Source of the DNA: an uncultured Clostridia bacterium
GTDB taxonomy: Bacteria > Bacillota > Clostridia > Christensenellales > Borkfalkiaceae
Assembly: GCA_937915565.1 (NCBI GenBank)
Contig: CALDMH010000163.1
Location: forward strand, 1-5,590
Direction of reading: 5' to 3'
DNA length: 5,590 nucleotides
Shown here one piece after another: positions 5,511 to 5,590 of the stretch; position 1 is the first letter of the stretch; each line of letters starts with the position of its first letter. The notes beneath the pieces are model-generated. The model made no database searches, had not been told where the DNA came from, and worked only from the letters and a program-made list of their open reading frames with translations. A program made the position numbers and the translations under genes.

Positions 5511-5515
5511 GATAA
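5493..5515. promoter_or_regulatory. TetR operator O1, over the -35 box
   Basis: This is a second copy of the same site, core ATCTTAAC-gtt-GTCAAGAT (5495-5513), with one arm mismatch that is exactly what creates the TTGACA -35. Its centre is 30 bp (about three helical turns) from the centre of O2, so two dimers can bind the same DNA face. Confidence 0.75.
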
Positions 5516-5525
5516 AAACAAACTT

Positions 5526-5590
5526 TTAACGACAGGGATTCCACTCGCCATCACTAATTACCGAAAAGGTGTCTTTTTCGCCATTTCCCG
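5526..5590 (-). CDS. Possible 3' end of an upstream gene (partial)
   Basis: A minus-strand frame enters from the right edge and reads 20 residues (ending SDGEWNPCR) to TAA at 5528-5526, just before the TetR operators. The other two minus frames stop earlier. The piece is too short to identify or to be sure it is coding. Confidence 0.25.
   Translation of the reverse strand, partial: GNGEKDTFSVISDGEWNPCR

Noticed and set aside
1..5590. Toxin-antitoxin, defence, CRISPR or prophage system
   Set aside because: The XRE proteins have no adjacent toxin-like partner, there are no regular spaced repeats, and no nuclease, recombinase or phage gene is visible.

Overview
The window looks like a chromosomal stretch of a low-to-moderate-GC member of the Bacillota, probably an uncultured gut-type Clostridia. 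This is inferred from strong AGGAGG-type ribosome binding sites, sigma70/sigmaA-type promoters, AT-rich third positions mixed with GCG/CCG/CGA codons, and protein families typical of Clostridia. The taxon is an inference. Every gene I can support lies on the minus strand, so transcription runs right to left.

From right to left: (a) a possible 3' end of an upstream gene at the right edge. (b) A TetR-family repressor (5451-4873) followed 7 bp later by a CPBP-family membrane protein (4865-4089). These form a coupled two-gene operon behind a near-perfect promoter, TTGACA-17-TATAAT, embedded in two copies of an inverted-repeat operator. (c) A membrane-anchored XRE/Cro-type regulator (3959-3402) that is broken by two compensating frameshifts. 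(d) A small protein (3249-2896) with one membrane segment and a compact C-terminal domain that has its own internal start and ribosome binding site. (e) An intact XRE regulator fused to six predicted membrane segments (2752-1772). (f) A soluble XRE regulator (1602-1015) interrupted by an in-frame TAG at codon 18. (g) An AraC-family regulator with a GyrI-like effector-binding domain (919 to beyond position 1), driven by a promoter so close to its ATG that the mRNA should be almost leaderless.

The region is therefore a run of five transcription factors (TetR, three XRE, AraC), each with its own upstream control region, plus one membrane enzyme-like protein and one small membrane protein. Only TetR-CPBP is clearly an operon. 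Two of the three XRE genes are disrupted, which suggests decay of redundant regulators or sequence errors.

I see no phage, CRISPR, toxin-antitoxin, insertion-sequence or RNA-gene signatures, and no clear new system. The most useful observations are the TetR operator pair, the broken XRE genes, the CPBP protein lacking the usual Arg of its EExxxR motif, the dual-start small protein, and an 18-bp repeat placed just after two gene ends.
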